Source of the DNA: Martinezella miluonensis
GTDB lineage: Bacteria > Pseudomonadota > Alphaproteobacteria > Rhizobiales > Rhizobiaceae
Assembly: GCF_900094545.1 (NCBI RefSeq)
Contig: NZ_FMAH01000003.1
Location: forward strand, 186,001 to 250,000
Length of the DNA: 64,000 bases
Direction: 5' to 3'
Made by a program: the position numbers and the translations under genes. The number at the start of each line of letters is the position of its first letter. Within the stretch, counting starts at the first letter, position 1. The notes under the pieces are model-generated. The model searched no databases and was not told the DNA's origin. It saw only the letters and a program-made list of their open reading frames with translations. Positions 53,309-61,673 of this stretch are shown here, piece by piece.

Positions 53309-54295
53309 CTATTTGACGTCCTTGGTGGTGACGAGCTTGATGTCAGTCTTGACCCAGCCGCTGAATTTCTCACCGCCAAGTTCGCGAAGTCCGTACTTGA
53401 TGCCCATGACAGCCATTTCCGCGCCGTACTGCTCGACGGTGGCGAGCATCTTGCCATCCTTGATCAGCGGCTTGACCGGCGGAATGTTATCGAAACCGAC
53501 AACCTTGATCTTGCCGCTCTGTCCGGACGCATCCAGCGCCTTGACGACGCCGAGGGCCATGGAGTCATTGGCAGCCATAACACCCTGAATATTTTTATAC
53601 TTCGTCAGGAAATTCGTCATGACGGTGTTGGCTTCTTCCGTCTCCCAATGCGCGGTCTTGCTGTCGAGAAGCTCAAGCTTGCCGCTCTTGATGGAGTCCA
53701 CGAAGCCTTCCTTGCGCTCCTTGGCGTTGTCGGCCTCCGGATTGCCTTCGAGGATCACGACTTTTGCACCTGGCCCCAGATCCTTGGCAAGCGCGTCGCC
53801 TGCAAGCTTGGCGCCTTCCTTGTTGTCAGGCCCGAAGAAGGCGAGATCGATACCGGCTGCCTTCTTCGCGTCGGCATCGAGCGGCACGTCGATGTTGATG
53901 ACCTTGACGCCGGCCTTCACGGCCTTTGCAAGCGGGGTGGCCATAGCCTTGGAATCGGCCGGCGCGACGACGATGATGTCGTATTTCTGCGTCACGAAAT
54001 TCTCGACGGCATCGACCTGCGCGGCAAAGTCACGCTCGTCCTTCATGCCGACGGCCTTGAAGTCGAACTTGTCCTTGTTCTCAGCCGCATATTTGTCGGC
54101 GCCGGCCTTCATCTGCTTGAAGAACTCATTGGACAAGGATTTCATGATCAAGCCGACCTTGGGCTTGCCGGCAGCAAAGGCGGGCGACACGCCGCAGGAC
54201 AATGCAAGCACCAACGTGCCTGCGAGACCGAGCTTCAACGCAGCGCGACGCGGCGCATTGAACAAGACGGATTCATGCTTAGTGGAATTGGACAT
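53309..54295 (-). CDS. Ribose-type sugar-binding protein
   Basis: A 328-residue periplasmic binding protein of the RbsB/peripla_BP_4 family with a long n-region, a possible Tat-like RRAALKLGLAGTLVLAL signal peptide and cleavage near AFAAG. Motifs include KPKVGLIMKSLSNEFFKQMKAGADKYA and VMAANDSMALGVVKAL. ATG 54295 is chosen for its GGGAGGAAAGAA site; a frame extending to 54349 overlaps the promoter and operator. It is divergent from a LacI regulator gene with which it shares a 14-base operator. Confidence 0.92.
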   Translation of the reverse strand: MSNSTKHESVLFNAPRRAALKLGLAGTLVLALSCGVSPAFAAGKPKVGLIMKSLSNEFFKQMKAGADKYAAENKDKFDFKAVGMKDERDFAAQVDAVENFVTQKYDIIVVAPADSKAMATPLAKAVKAGVKVINIDVPLDADAKKAAGIDLAFFGPDNKEGAKLAGDALAKDLGPGAKVVILEGNPEADNAKERKEGFVDSIKSGKLELLDSKTAHWETEEANTVMTNFLTKYKNIQGVMAANDSMALGVVKALDASGQSGKIKVVGFDNIPPVKPLIKDGKMLATVEQYGAEMAVMGIKYGLRELGGEKFSGWVKTDIKLVTTKDVK

Positions 54296-54349
54296 TTCTT
54301 TCCTCCCGAACGGCTCTGGGCTCAGCTCCACCTGAGTTGTCGGCGACAA

Positions 54350-54363
54350 TGAACCGTTTCCAA
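54350..54363. promoter_or_regulatory. LacI-type operator, sugar importer side
   Basis: TGAACCGTTTCCAA, a LacI-type site with central CG (half-sites GAAnCG/CGTTTC), 55 bases before the binding-protein start. Identical to the site at 54466. Confidence 0.65.
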
Positions 54364-54465
54364 CATCTATTGGGTAGCAATGCCTCCGAAAATTGTCAAG
54401 GCGCCATAAACCGGCCTAAAAACAGCATGGATTGCAATTTTTATCATATGCTGCAGTATGTACAT

Positions 54466-54479
54466 TGAACCGTTTCCAA
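54466..54479. promoter_or_regulatory. LacI-type operator, second copy
   Basis: Exact second copy of TGAACCGTTTCCAA, 116 bases from the first. The pair could allow looping or simultaneous control of the sugar importer and the divergent LacI gene. Confidence 0.65.
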
Positions 54480-54633
54480 AGGGCATCCCGCTGTTTCCGT
54501 TGCATGAGCGCGGCGGCAGGCAAATTTAGGATGCGGCGCTTTGATGAAGGCGCTAGAGACCGCTATCTGCAAGCCCGGCTCAGACGCCTTTTGCGGCGGC
54601 TGAAGACGAAGATGAAGGACATGTGTTGCCGTT

Positions 54634-55644
54634 ATGCCAAAGGTCGGGATTCGAGACGTTGCCAAGCTCGCCGGAGTGTCTACCGGGACCGTTTCGAGAG
54701 TCTTGAATGACCATCCCTCCGTCACGCAGGAAGTGAGAGCGCGTGTCAGCGGCATCATAAAGGACCTCGGCTATTTGCCCGATCCGTCCGCAAGAAGCAT
54801 GCGCAGCAAGGTCAGCCGCCTCATAGGCATCGTCATTCCGGATCTGACCAATCCCTTCTTCTCGGAACTAGTCCAATCTGCCGAGCAGGCCGCTGCAAAG
54901 CACGGTTACAACATCATCGTCATGACGTCCTTCGATCATGCCGCAAAGGAGGCGGACCGGATCGGGCAGCTGACAAGCCGGAAGGTCGATGGCATCATCC
55001 TGGTGCCGAGCAACGATTTCCATACACTGAAGCTGCCGAAGGGACTGCCGATCGTCGTCGTCGATCGCCTGATGCCCGGATATTCCGGGATCGCTTCGGA
55101 TCATCGCAGCGGGGTTAGGCTTGGCATCGACTATCTTTTGAAGCTTGGTCATCGCCGCATCGGCTTCATTTCAGGCCCTCAGCATTCCGTTCCCGCCAAT
55201 GATCGCCTCAAGGGCTATCTCGACGCAATGAAGCAGGCGGGAGAAGGCGGACGATTGGCGGAGCCGCCGCTGATCGCCGAGGCGGGCTTCGACTATGAAA
55301 GCGGCCGCTCGGCCGGAAATTATCTTCTCGCGCGTGCCCGCAACGAGCGCCCGACCGCCATCTTCGCAAGCTCGGACCAGCAGGCGATCGGCTGCATGAG
55401 GGCGGCCTATGATCTGGGTATCCCAGTACCCGCGGCCCTTTCCATCCTGGGCTTCGACGGCATTCCGCTCTCCAGCATGACGATACCGCGCCTGACGACC
55501 GTGAAGCAGCCGATCCAGAAGATTGCGGCAGCAGCAGTGGAGGTTCTCTTGAATGAACAACCCGTACCGAGCGTCGATGACCCTGTGCTGTTCGCCTGCG
55601 AGTTGTCCGAAGGCGAGACGACGGCGGCGCCACAGCCCGACTAA
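54634..55644 (+). CDS. LacI-family transcriptional regulator
   Basis: A 336-residue LacI-type regulator with the helix-turn-helix KVGIRDVAKLAGVSTGTVSRVLNDHPSVTQEVR and a sugar-binding effector domain (about 60-330; LIGIVIPDLTNPFFSELVQSAEQAA, DGIILVPS, IFASSDQQAIGC). It is divergent from and probably represses the ribose-type importer via the two TGAACCGTTTCCAA sites. The inducer is presumably the imported sugar. Confidence 0.92.
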   Translation: MPKVGIRDVAKLAGVSTGTVSRVLNDHPSVTQEVRARVSGIIKDLGYLPDPSARSMRSKVSRLIGIVIPDLTNPFFSELVQSAEQAAAKHGYNIIVMTSFDHAAKEADRIGQLTSRKVDGIILVPSNDFHTLKLPKGLPIVVVDRLMPGYSGIASDHRSGVRLGIDYLLKLGHRRIGFISGPQHSVPANDRLKGYLDAMKQAGEGGRLAEPPLIAEAGFDYESGRSAGNYLLARARNERPTAIFASSDQQAIGCMRAAYDLGIPVPAALSILGFDGIPLSSMTIPRLTTVKQPIQKIAAAAVEVLLNEQPVPSVDDPVLFACELSEGETTAAPQPD

Positions 55645-55716
55645 GGTTGCGCCATTGAAATAGGGCAACCCGATCGCAATCTGGCATGTGATACTCAATC
55701 TTGAAGGCGTTTTGTC

Positions 55717-56250
55717 GTGACAGCAAGATCTATTCCGCGCTCACATATCCAGACAGCCCGTCTCCTGCTCCGGCCGACATCGGAAACAGACGCAAACCGG
55801 GCAGTGGAAATCCAGAGCGATTGGAATGTGGCACGCATGCTGAGCAACGCCACCTATCCTCCTGATCTAAAGGATATAGCAGACTGGTTTTCCAGCCATG
55901 GGCGAGAATGGGATGAAGGCACAGCCTATCGTTTCGCCATCGAGCGGGAAGGAAGAATGATCGGGATCGTCGATGTCGACTGCATTGTCGGTAGCGAGGG
56001 CAGCCTTGGCTATTGGCTGGAAAGATCGGCCTGGGGCAAGGGCTACGCCTTCGAGGCAGCGCAAGCGCTGATCGGCTTCGTCTTCTCGAAAGTCAGTCTT
56101 TCCAACCTGGTATCCGGTCATGCATCCGACAACCCTGCATCGGGCCGCGTGCTGACAAAGCTGGGCTTCACGCAAATTGACAGCAGAGAACTTTTCTCGC
56201 GGGCACGCCGCGAGACCATAGTCCAGTGCTGTTATACGCTTGCACGCTAG
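55717..56250 (+). CDS. GNAT-family acetyltransferase, RimJ/RimL-like
   Basis: A 177-residue N-acetyltransferase with TARLLLRPTSETDANRAVEIQSD at the N-terminus, SLGYWLERSAWGKGYAFEAAQALIGFVF forming the acetyl-CoA loop, and NPASGRVLTKLGF near the end. RimJ/RimL relatives acetylate protein N-termini or small amines. The start is GTG 55717 with TTGAAGG upstream. It stands alone between the LacI gene and a convergent peptidase gene. Confidence 0.87.
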   Translation: MTARSIPRSHIQTARLLLRPTSETDANRAVEIQSDWNVARMLSNATYPPDLKDIADWFSSHGREWDEGTAYRFAIEREGRMIGIVDVDCIVGSEGSLGYWLERSAWGKGYAFEAAQALIGFVFSKVSLSNLVSGHASDNPASGRVLTKLGFTQIDSRELFSRARRETIVQCCYTLAR

Positions 56251-56322
56251 GTGCCGCGACGCGACCAGCTCTCGACTTCCGAGGTAGAGCGCAAGCCGCA
56301 TCCTTGCTCAATCAGACTCTCG

Positions 56323-57267
56323 TTACAGCTCGATTTCGTAGACCTGTTCATGCGTCGCAACGAAAGCCTTGCCTTCGGGCGTCACCCAGCCGCGGAACAT
56401 CCCCGGCGTATTGTATGGCGCAACGGCGACACCCTGAGCGTCCACCGCGATCAGCCCCGCGCCTATCTGATATAGCGCCAGATCATGGTTGATCAGCGTA
56501 TCCGTCGCCGTCTCGATGTCCTGCCGCAGATAGGCGATGCGAGACGCCACCTCGTGCCCGACGACATAGCGGATGAAGAACTCGCCCTTGCCCGTGCCTG
56601 AAACCGCGCAGACGCCATCGCGTGCATAGGTGCCCGCACCGATAACCGGGCTGTCCCCCACGCGCCCGTCAGGCTTGTTGGTGTAACCGCCTGTCGAGGT
56701 CGCGGCGGCGAGATGGCCGTTCGCGTCGAGCGCTACGGCTCCGACCGTGCCGTGCTTCTCGTTCTCCGTCGCTTCCGTGCCGGCGGCAGCATGGCGCTTC
56801 ATGGCTTCCAGCGCGTCAACCCGCTTCTGCGTGGTGAAATAGGATTGCGGCTCGACCTGTAGACCCTTGGCTTCGGCAAAACGGTCGGCTGCAGGGCCGG
56901 TCATGTAGACGGCACGGCCATCTTCCATCAGCGCGCGGGCAGCCTTGATCGGATTGCGGATCGCGCAAGAGGCACTGATGGCGCCGGCCTCCAGCGTTGC
57001 CCCATCCATGATCGATGCATCGAGTTCGTGCACGCCGTTCTCGTTAAGTGCGGCGCCGTGGCCGGCGTTGAAATGCGGGCTGTCTTCCATCACCACGACA
57101 GCGGTTTCGACCGCATCGATCGCGCTGGCACCGGCCTTCAGCCGCGCATAGCCCGCGCGCAGGGCGGCGGCCAGATCACGGCGCGCACCTTCCCATTCCT
57201 CCGGCGTCATGCTGTCTTCCGGCATGACACCGCAACCACCATGAATAGCCAGTGCAATTTTCGTCAT
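56323..57267 (-). CDS. Isoaspartyl peptidase / L-asparaginase
   Basis: A 314-residue Ntn hydrolase of the plant-type asparaginase family (IaaA/EcAIII): AIHGGCGV at the N-terminus, NAGHGAALNENGVHELDASIMDG, the autocleavage/nucleophile Thr174 in HGTVGAVALD, and STGGYTNKPDGRVGDSPVIGAGTYA. It would self-cleave before Thr174 and hydrolyse isoaspartyl dipeptides and asparagine in the cytoplasm. It ends a minus-strand run of two HyuA-like, two DUF917-like and one peptide-binding gene, so may act on peptides brought in or opened by that system. Confidence 0.92.
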   Translation of the reverse strand: MTKIALAIHGGCGVMPEDSMTPEEWEGARRDLAAALRAGYARLKAGASAIDAVETAVVVMEDSPHFNAGHGAALNENGVHELDASIMDGATLEAGAISASCAIRNPIKAARALMEDGRAVYMTGPAADRFAEAKGLQVEPQSYFTTQKRVDALEAMKRHAAAGTEATENEKHGTVGAVALDANGHLAAATSTGGYTNKPDGRVGDSPVIGAGTYARDGVCAVSGTGKGEFFIRYVVGHEVASRIAYLRQDIETATDTLINHDLALYQIGAGLIAVDAQGVAVAPYNTPGMFRGWVTPEGKAFVATHEQVYEIEL

Positions 57268-57356
57268 TTTCCACTCCGATCCGGTGCCGGGATACCCTGC
57301 CCGTTGATCACCGCTCTCACGAATGATGCCCGACCTTGGAGATCGGACGTCGCGAT

Positions 57357-58895
57357 TTAGTTGAAGGCGATATCGCCGATGACCCTTACTCTTACGCGGC
57401 GCGCACCGCCAGGCAGATAAGCGATTGGAATGTCCTCGACTTCGAGCGTCTTCAGGCTGGCGCGGCTGGCGCCGGAAGCAACGGCAGCGTTCTGAGCCTC
57501 CGCCTCCGCCTTGGCGAGAGCTTCGTCGCGGCTCAACCCCGAGAACACCTGGTCGACTTCGCCCGAAACCTGCGCCATCGCAGCGCCAAGCGCATTGGCA
57601 ACCCCGGCATTCTCGACGCGAAGAACCTCTGAAGCACCTGCGATCTTATCGGGGATCAGGAAAGCGCCGCCGCCGACGGCGATCAGTTGCACATCCTCCG
57701 CCGAAGTCTTCATCTGGTCGAAGCTGTCTGTCACCATGTCGCGGATGCGTCCGAGGCTTGCCTTCACGAAGGCCGGGTCGAGATCGCGAACGCGATCCTT
57801 GTCTCCCATCTCGATCAGACCGGCGGCGACGGCGACGTCAGACGTCGTCAGCGTATTGCCGCCGAAGACGCGTGCCTCCGTCAGGATGCGATAGCCAACC
57901 GAACGCGGTCCGATCTTTCCCGTTTCTGGATCAATTATCGTTCCGCCGCCAAGGGCGATCGGCAGGAGATCGGGCATGCGGAACAGCGTGCGCACGCCGC
58001 CGATATGGACGATGTTATTGGCCTCGCGCGGGAAGCCGCCGACGAGGCAGCCGATGTCCGATGTCGTGCCGCCGACATCGACGACCATGGCATCGCTCAA
58101 GCCTGTCAGAAATGCCGCACCGCGCATCGAGTTCGTCGGGCCGGAGGCAAAACTGTGAACCGGATTGGCCGCGGCGACATCTGCAAGCGCTACAGTTCCG
58201 TCGTTTTGCGTCAGATAAAAGGGAGCGGCAATGCCTGCTTCGCGCAGCGCATCCGAGAACGCCTGCACCGTGGTCCTGCCGAGCGACTGCAGTGCCGCAT
58301 TGAGAAGCGCGACATTTTCGCGCTCGAGCAGGCCGATCCGTCCAAGCGTGTGCGACAGCGTGATCCTTGCATCGGGGATCACCGAACGGACAATCTCAGC
58401 GGCCTTGACCTCGCATTCGGTCGTCAGCGGTGAGAAGGTTGCCGATATCGCGATCGACGTGATGCCGGCATCGCGGATCTTCATCGCGGCTTCGCGGATC
58501 TCGTCGGGGATCATCGGAACGAGCGGACTGCCATCATACTCATGGCCGCCATGGACCATGAAGATCAACGGATCCACAGCCGCGCGCAAATCGTCCGGCC
58601 AATCGCACATCGGCGGCAGGGACGCGCCGGTCGGCAGCGCAATGCGGATCGCCGCCACCCTTTCCAGCCGCGCCCGCTCGACGACGGCGTTGGTAAAATG
58701 CGTGGTGCCGATCATCACAGCGTCGATCGGCCGGCCGGATGCGCCGGCATGGCCGGCCACATGGCTCAAGGCGGCCTTCACGCCGGACATAACGTCCTGC
58801 GTCGTGGGAACCTTGATGGAAGCGATGATCTTCTCACCGTCGATCAGAACGGCATCCGTATTGGTGCCGCCAACGTCAATACCGATGCGTTTCAT
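57357..58895 (-). CDS. HyuA-like hydantoinase/oxoprolinase (copy 1)
   Basis: A 512-residue ATP-dependent hydantoinase/5-oxoprolinase-type A subunit. It has the N-terminal IGIDVGGTNTDAVLID, a HyuA domain (about 200-500) with LTQNDGTVALADVAAANPVHSFASGPTNSMRGAAFL and VVDVGGTTSDIG, and the nucleotide-binding elements of the actin/Hsp70-like fold. The enzymes open cyclic amides such as hydantoin or 5-oxoproline with ATP. The usual HyuB partner is absent; instead a DUF917-type gene overlaps by four bases upstream (58892-58895). Confidence 0.88.
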   Translation of the reverse strand: MKRIGIDVGGTNTDAVLIDGEKIIASIKVPTTQDVMSGVKAALSHVAGHAGASGRPIDAVMIGTTHFTNAVVERARLERVAAIRIALPTGASLPPMCDWPDDLRAAVDPLIFMVHGGHEYDGSPLVPMIPDEIREAAMKIRDAGITSIAISATFSPLTTECEVKAAEIVRSVIPDARITLSHTLGRIGLLERENVALLNAALQSLGRTTVQAFSDALREAGIAAPFYLTQNDGTVALADVAAANPVHSFASGPTNSMRGAAFLTGLSDAMVVDVGGTTSDIGCLVGGFPREANNIVHIGGVRTLFRMPDLLPIALGGGTIIDPETGKIGPRSVGYRILTEARVFGGNTLTTSDVAVAAGLIEMGDKDRVRDLDPAFVKASLGRIRDMVTDSFDQMKTSAEDVQLIAVGGGAFLIPDKIAGASEVLRVENAGVANALGAAMAQVSGEVDQVFSGLSRDEALAKAEAEAQNAAVASGASRASLKTLEVEDIPIAYLPGGARRVRVRVIGDIAFN

Positions 58896-59968
58896 GCGAA
58901 TACCGATCTGAAATCAATGTCATAGCCGAAAGCGCGGGGGCCGACGGCGGCGATCCCCGCCGGAGAGGTCAAGAGCTCAGGCGCGGGCAAGGCCACGACG
59001 GTCACGCGTTGGCCGTAGCGCACGGATTCCGTGCCGATCGCGCTGCCGGAGATCGTGTCGAGGAGGCAAAGAAGATCCGGCGTCATCGCCACCGGCTCGC
59101 CATCGCGGAAGGCGACCGCCCATTCATTCTGGAAGGCCAGCTCCATGCGAGCGCCCTTGTCGGCGTCGATGCCTTCGATCACGGTTCGCCCGCGCAGGAA
59201 GCCGCCGGTGGTTTCGCGCGCCACGTCTGTCACCTTGCCGCGGAACAATTGCTTTCCGCCCTCGTGGTCGAGAACCGCCTTGACCGGATCGTCATGACGT
59301 GCACGCGCCTCGATGACGGTGCGGCCGAGTTCCGTCGCCTTGGTGATGGTATAGTGAATGCCCCAGTCCTTCACCTCGCGGCCGGTGCGCGGCGCCTTGC
59401 AGGTGGCGGCTGTCGAGCCTACTTCGGTGCAGACCTTGCGCGAAATTCGCTCCATCCACTTCCAAGAGGCGGCCTTGGTGACGATGACCTCGTTGTCGCG
59501 CACGTCGACGAGAGAAAGCGGATACATCGGCAGATTGCCGATGGCGAATGAGGTCATCTGCGCTTCGGGATAGGCACGCCCCATCGCATCGGCGTTGACG
59601 ACCGGCCGACCCAGCATCGCAGCGGCAAGGAAGGACGACAGCGCATTCGAGCCGCCAATCTCGACGCTCATGATCGCGCGGAACGGCTTGCCGAGATAAT
59701 CCTCCATGACCTCGACGGCCCGCGCAAGATGCACGGGATCGCTCAGACGCTCCTGCCCCACCAGCGGCGCGCCCATTTTCGAGACGACGGCAACCATGTC
59801 GTCATCGTCGAGCGCCATCGGATCCATCACCTGAACGCGACGGCCTTCAGCATAGAGCCTGCGAAGGTTGAGGGTCGAGATATAGGGATTGCCACCGCCG
59901 CCGGTTCCCAGGATCCAGGCTCCCGTTGCGAGCGGCTCGATATTTTCTTCGGAAAATTCCTGAAACAT
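58892..59968 (-). CDS. DUF917-family protein (copy 1)
   Basis: A 358-residue protein of the DUF917 family, often next to HyuA genes. Signatures are NIEPLATGAWILGTGGGGNPYISTL, SVEIGGSNALSSFLAAAMLGRPVVNADAMGRAYPEAQM and the C-terminal RVTVVALPAPELL...GPRAFGYDIDF. The family has been linked to S-methyl-thiohydantoin chemistry in some members, as I recall; the function here is unknown. It is translationally coupled to HyuA copy 1. Its sequence is clearly related to, but distinct from, copy 2 at 61674. Confidence 0.88.
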   Translation of the reverse strand: MFQEFSEENIEPLATGAWILGTGGGGNPYISTLNLRRLYAEGRRVQVMDPMALDDDDMVAVVSKMGAPLVGQERLSDPVHLARAVEVMEDYLGKPFRAIMSVEIGGSNALSSFLAAAMLGRPVVNADAMGRAYPEAQMTSFAIGNLPMYPLSLVDVRDNEVIVTKAASWKWMERISRKVCTEVGSTAATCKAPRTGREVKDWGIHYTITKATELGRTVIEARARHDDPVKAVLDHEGGKQLFRGKVTDVARETTGGFLRGRTVIEGIDADKGARMELAFQNEWAVAFRDGEPVAMTPDLLCLLDTISGSAIGTESVRYGQRVTVVALPAPELLTSPAGIAAVGPRAFGYDIDFRSVFA

Positions 59969-59991
59969 GTTTCACCTTCGGCAATAGCAGT

Positions 59992-60013
59992 CCCGACCCC
60001 GTGCGGGGCCGGG
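59992..60013 (-). other. Intercistronic stem-loop after binding-protein gene
   Basis: CCCG-A-CCCC (59992-60000) pairs with GGGG-C-CGGG (60005-60013) around GTGC with one mismatch, between the binding-protein stop and the DUF917 copy 1 start. Confidence 0.5.
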
Positions 60014-60036
60014 TTTATTTCATGTGCAGGCGAAGA

Positions 60037-61632
60037 TCAGTTCGCCTTGCAGTCCCAATGGAAATTCGAGAAGTTCAGATCCCAGCTCTGCATGGGAATG
60101 AACGCGTAGCCCTGTAGGCACTTGTTCGCCGCATAGCGCCGGTTCGGCGATACCGCCCATACGTCGGGCTGCAGCTCGGCAAGCTTTACCTGCAGCTCCT
60201 TGTAGGTCGCGTTCTGCCCCTTGATGTCGGTGGTCGCCCTCACCTTGTCGATCAGGGCATCGACCTCGGGATTCTGCAGCCATTCCATCGACATCCAGGT
60301 GCCGGAAGCCTTGGAGTGATACTGGTTGTAGAATATCGCGTCGGGCGACGGATAGTTGGGAGAAATGTTGACCTGCGTCGAAGCCGGGGTGGTTTCCGGT
60401 TTGGACGAGAGTTCGACGATGCGGTTCCAGGGCTCGGGTTTGATATCGAGCGTGATGCCGATCTGCTCGAGATTGGCCTGCATCAGCAGCGCCACTTCCG
60501 ACTCGAAGGCGAGCGAGGCGACATAGCTGTTGACCAGCGTGATCTTCTGGCCCGCATATTTCGACTTGGCGAGTTCCTCCTTCGCCTTCTCGATGTCGAA
60601 GACGCCGGGCTGGACATCCTCGTTATGGGCGTCCTTGAAGACGGTCGAAAGCGGGCCGGTCATGTCAAAGCCCGGATAGATCGCCTCCTGGATGGTTTTA
60701 TAATCGGTGGCATAGGCGATCGCGCGCCGCACATGCACGTCGTCGGTCGGGTAGACCTTGCTGTTCAGCTTGATGACGAAGCCGCCGGCCGTCGTCGACT
60801 GGAGCAGCTTGTAGCTCGGCATTTTGCCAATCATTTCATAGGTATCATTGCCGAGGCCATGCGAGGAGAGGCCGAGTTCGCCCTTTTCGGCAAGCGCCTT
60901 GACAGTAGCGTCGTCGCTCGTCTGGACGAAGCGCACTTCGTCGATCGGCGTTCCCTTGGTCCAGCCGAGGAAATAATCGGGATTGCGCGCGATTACCATG
61001 TCGGCGGAACGATTGTAGCTAACGAGCTTGTAAGGCCCCGAACCGGCAGAATGCTCGCCCACATAGGCTTCGCCCCATTTGTCGTCCGGCTTGGAGTTGG
61101 CTTCGATGAGCTTCTCGTTCAGCGCCATCATCAGCGGCGTTACGGCCATGAACGGCGAGAACTGGCGATCAAGCTTGACGACGACGGTCTTTTCGTCCGG
61201 TGCGGTGACGTTTTCGGGCTTCACGAGGCCGACGACGAGATTGGATGGGCCCTTGTTGATGCCGATCAGGCGCTGGATAGACCAGACGAAGTCGGAGGCT
61301 TTGACGGGCTTGCCGTCCTGGAACTTGGCATCGTCGCGAAGATGGAACGTGTAGGTCAGGCCGTCCTGGGAGATGTCCCAGGATTTTGCCAGATGGGGCA
61401 CGATCTCGCCCGTGGGACTGACGGTCGTCAGAGCGTCATACATGTTCACGATGGCCATGTAGCCGGTGTAGTCGGTGACCTTCGCCGGATCGAGCGAGCT
61501 GAAAATCTGCATCGTGTTGACCGCGATCGACACCTTGTCGGTCGCCGATGCCGCGACCGAAGTCAACGGTAATGCCACGGCACTGGCAAGCAGAAGCGCC
61601 GAAAGACGCAAACTTTTGGAACCCATCTTCAT
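60037..61632 (-). CDS. Peptide-type ABC substrate-binding protein
   Basis: A 531-residue family 5 binding protein with signal peptide (KSLRLSALLLASAVALPLTSVAASA). Motifs include LAKSWDISQDGLTYTFHLR, AKFQDGKPVKASDFVWSIQRL and HVRRAIAYATDYKTIQEAIYPG. ATG 61632 follows GAGGAGAACTTGA. It lies between the two DUF917 genes. No permease or ATPase gene for it occurs in this window, so these are either beyond 64000 or shared with another importer. Confidence 0.9.
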   Translation of the reverse strand: MKMGSKSLRLSALLLASAVALPLTSVAASATDKVSIAVNTMQIFSSLDPAKVTDYTGYMAIVNMYDALTTVSPTGEIVPHLAKSWDISQDGLTYTFHLRDDAKFQDGKPVKASDFVWSIQRLIGINKGPSNLVVGLVKPENVTAPDEKTVVVKLDRQFSPFMAVTPLMMALNEKLIEANSKPDDKWGEAYVGEHSAGSGPYKLVSYNRSADMVIARNPDYFLGWTKGTPIDEVRFVQTSDDATVKALAEKGELGLSSHGLGNDTYEMIGKMPSYKLLQSTTAGGFVIKLNSKVYPTDDVHVRRAIAYATDYKTIQEAIYPGFDMTGPLSTVFKDAHNEDVQPGVFDIEKAKEELAKSKYAGQKITLVNSYVASLAFESEVALLMQANLEQIGITLDIKPEPWNRIVELSSKPETTPASTQVNISPNYPSPDAIFYNQYHSKASGTWMSMEWLQNPEVDALIDKVRATTDIKGQNATYKELQVKLAELQPDVWAVSPNRRYAANKCLQGYAFIPMQSWDLNFSNFHWDCKAN

Positions 61633-61673
61633 TCAAGTTCTCCTCTTTAATGCGGGAACTGCCCCGCTTATGG

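Larger units (their letters stand above)
54296..54633. promoter_or_regulatory. Divergent promoter region, sugar importer and LacI regulator
   Basis: A 338-base gap with promoters for both directions. It contains two copies of TGAACCGTTTCCAA (54350 and 54466) and an AT-rich segment between them (about 54366-54450). No gene is seen. Confidence 0.6.
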
